DNA from: Gammaproteobacteria bacterium
GTDB taxonomy: Bacteria > Pseudomonadota > Gammaproteobacteria > Steroidobacterales > Steroidobacteraceae
NCBI GenBank assembly: GCA_030040525.1
Contig: JASHTN010000254.1
Coordinates: forward strand, 1-6,981
Direction of reading: 5' to 3'
Length of the DNA: 6,981 nt
Every line of letters begins with the position of its first letter. Position 1 is the first letter of the stretch. Shown in pieces: positions 5,447-6,981 of this stretch. Under the pieces are notes generated by a model. The model had not been told where the DNA came from. It saw only the letters and a list, made by a program, of their open reading frames with translations, and ran no database searches. The translations under genes were made by a program, and so were the position numbers.

Positions 5447-6455
5447 CCTCGGCGGTACGCTCGGTGGCAGTTTCCCGTTCTGTGGCGTCGCGTTCACGGG
5501 CGCTCTCATGGCGTATCCGTAGCCATATCTCGCGCGCTTCTCGGCGCAGTCCTTCGAGGTCCTTTGGATGGTCCGCGGAGTGCGTCTCCGGTGATTGCTC
5601 GCGCTCCATGTTCTGGGCTGAGCCCGACGACCGAGCCGACACTGGCAACGTCGGGATTGCGGACTGCTCTGCGGACTTTCCGCCCTGGCGCTCGAGGCGC
5701 CTTTGCACACGCGCGTGATACTCCGCCCGCAGCTGCTCGGCGACGAAACTGCGCACACCGCGCCGCTCGATCTTCAGAGCCACAAAAGGAATCCTCAGCG
5801 ACTCCCGATCGATGCCCTGAGCAGCGAGGCTCCTGTGGTCGACTCGCGCATCAATTTGCGCTTCCTTCAGCGCCTGATTAGTCAGCGTGGCCCAGCGTTC
5901 CCTCAGAGCTACAAACTCCTGGCGCGAATCGGGAAGCTGACGCCTGCGCCGCTGCCGGGCGTGCATGTCCAACCCTGTCTTCGCTCCCAGTCCGGCAGGA
6001 GTGACCTCGCGCGTAGTGGTGAGCAGGTGAGCATGAAAGTTTCGCGGGTCCCCGTCCGCTCTGGGCTCATGTACCGCCAGATCCACTGCCACTTTATAGC
6101 GCTCGGCGATCTCAATGGAGAGTGCCCGTGCCAGAGCAAGGCGCTGCGTCGGCGACAGCTCGGAAGGCAGCGCCACCTGGTATTCTCGTGCCACGCGCGA
6201 GTCATGTCGCTTTTCGGCTCGCTCGGCCGCATTCCAAAGCTTCTCGCGGTTGCCAGCCCACTCGGCGGCGGCGCCCGCGACATGTGCCGGCAGGAAGATC
6301 TCCGTGTGTAACACGTCCCGGCGCCGTGAGTAATTGTAGAGCTGTCCGTTGCGCTCATCGCGTAAGCGCTCGCCGGCGCGATAGGCAGCGGCGGCGGTCG
6401 CTCGTCGGCCGGCGCTGCGACCGACGCTGTTGATCTGCATATAAAATATGGCCAC
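5430..6455 (-). CDS. mobA: MobA/MobL family (MobQ-type) relaxase
   Basis: Relaxases nick the transferred strand at oriT and stay covalently attached through a Tyr. This 341-residue protein begins MAIFYMQINSVGRSAGR, followed by TAAAAYRAGERL; Tyr25 sits where the R1162 MobA catalytic Tyr25 lies. RRDVLHTEIFLP at 45-56 is typical of the family. The metal-binding HUH cluster is H129 in LAVHEP and H141/H143 in GDPRNFHAHLLTTTREV. No primase or helicase domain follows. The tail beyond about residue 250 is charged, with Arg/Glu/Thr-rich near-repeats at the end (RERDATERETATERT). The start is GTG at 6455, with GAGAG 8 bases upstream; a Met at codon 6 is an alternative. It lies 9 bp after the coupling-protein stop and overlaps the phosphoribosyltransferase start, so the three are probably one operon. 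Confidence 0.9.
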   Translation of the reverse strand: MAIFYMQINSVGRSAGRRATAAAAYRAGERLRDERNGQLYNYSRRRDVLHTEIFLPAHVAGAAAEWAGNREKLWNAAERAEKRHDSRVAREYQVALPSELSPTQRLALARALSIEIAERYKVAVDLAVHEPRADGDPRNFHAHLLTTTREVTPAGLGAKTGLDMHARQRRRRQLPDSRQEFVALRERWATLTNQALKEAQIDARVDHRSLAAQGIDRESLRIPFVALKIERRGVRSFVAEQLRAEYHARVQRRLERQGGKSAEQSAIPTLPVSARSSGSAQNMEREQSPETHSADHPKDLEGLRREAREIWLRIRHESARERDATERETATERTAEDDLGL

Positions 6456-6464
6456 TGTGCGCTC

Positions 6465-6981
6465 TCAGGAGACGAAGTTCACGCGCAGCCAGACCTTCGA
6501 CGATGCAGTCTTGAGGTACCCGGTGAGATCCGGCAGCTGCTCGAGCTCAGACGGCATCACCGCAATCTCCGTCACACGCTGCTCACTCACGCTGCTCGAG
6601 CGACGTAACGCGCGCGCCGAGAACCAGCCTTCACGATCGCGACCGCGAGAGGTCTGCCGGCGGACAACTTCACGCTCGCCGATGAGGCGCGAGGCGAACT
6701 GCGACGTGCCGCCGTGCTCACTGCCGGCACAGCGTAGGATCAAAGTGTTCCCGCAGTTTTCCACGATTGTCTGGGCCTCGCCCGCGCCGTAAGTGCTCGA
6801 GACCTGCGCGATGGACTGAAAACCCAACACGCAGCGGCCGCCGAATTTTCGCAGCCGGGCGAGCGCATCTTTGAGCCCATCAATGGCGCCGAGCGAGTCG
6901 AGCTCATCGACGACGAACCACAGCCGCTGGTCAACATCCGGTTGATGCATGGCTTCGAAGATGGCCAGGCGCATCCAGGCG
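6465..6981 (-). CDS. traD: TraD/VirD4-type conjugative coupling protein, C-terminal part (5' end outside window)
   Basis: Coupling proteins are hexameric inner-membrane ATPases that bring the relaxase-DNA complex to the type IV secretion channel. The frame is open to the right edge (AWMRLAIFEAMHQP), so the N-terminal membrane helices and Walker A are outside. Visible are Walker B RLWFVVDELDSLGAI (Asp-Glu pair), KFGGRCVLGFQSIAQ (the sensor-like Gln strand), and ENCGNTLILRC, all features of the TrwB/TraD AAD-binding ATPase core. SRLIGEREVVRR and a C-terminal part ending PDLTGYLKTAS follow as in TraD of integrative elements. The stop at 6465 lies 9 bp before the relaxase GTG. The Walker B and Gln motifs look intact, so there is no sign of decay in the visible part. 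Confidence 0.9.
   Translation of the reverse strand, partial: AWMRLAIFEAMHQPDVDQRLWFVVDELDSLGAIDGLKDALARLRKFGGRCVLGFQSIAQVSSTYGAGEAQTIVENCGNTLILRCAGSEHGGTSQFASRLIGEREVVRRQTSRGRDREGWFSARALRRSSSVSEQRVTEIAVMPSELEQLPDLTGYLKTASSKVWLRVNFVS

Noticed and set aside
5447..5758. Long N-terminal extension of the phosphoribosyltransferase
   Set aside because: It lies antiphase within the relaxase 3' end, with Ser/Arg-rich composition typical of a shadow frame.
1..6981. tRNA genes, CRISPR arrays, intact insertion sequence, oriT
   Set aside because: No cloverleaf, regular repeat-spacer pattern, transposase or convincing nic region next to the relaxase was seen.

Overview
The window is GC-rich (about 75% GC in a 100-base sample inside aceK) with compact bacterial gene organisation. 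An aceK gene next to a DUF1453-type membrane protein, a DHA2-type exporter and a secreted cytochrome c/beta-propeller protein suggests a beta- or gammaproteobacterium. I cannot place it more precisely from sequence alone.

Positions 1-2912 look chromosomal: the C-terminal half of isocitrate dehydrogenase kinase/phosphatase (aceK, + strand, entering from the left edge), a small five-helix membrane protein (- strand), and a DHA2-type MFS exporter (+ strand, TTG start behind a near-perfect Shine-Dalgarno). The exporter overlaps convergently by 26 bp with a secreted protein that joins a CxxCH haem-binding domain to a Vgb/SMP-30-like beta-propeller (2887-4140, - strand).

Positions 4141-4680 hold the most interesting part, a graveyard of toxin-antitoxin-type genes, all on the - strand and visibly lower in GC (48% over 4481-4580). 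In transcription order these are a DUF4258-like small protein, a DUF2283 protein whose start overlaps the previous stop (ATGA), a hicB start, and a hicA C-terminal half. Each retains recognisable N- and C-terminal ends, but the middle is missing and the reading frame changes at the join. At the DUF2283 join the same bases encode the end of the N-terminal match in one frame and the start of the C-terminal match in another, as expected after deletion between short direct repeats. At the DUF4258-like join lies a 7-bp tandem duplication; one copy alone would restore frame.

Positions 4754-6981 (- strand) are a mobilisation module. In transcription order it has the C-terminal part of a TraD/VirD4-type coupling protein (entering from the right edge), a MobA/MobL (MobQ-type) relaxase, and a ComF-like phosphoribosyltransferase. 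The three are packed with a 9-bp gap and a short overlap, so they are probably one operon of an integrative conjugative or mobilisable element. The edge of that element probably lies near the TA remnants, but no integrase, tRNA or att site is visible here.

No tRNA, rRNA, CRISPR array or intact insertion sequence was seen, and there is no gene-free stretch over 300 bases once the remnants are counted.
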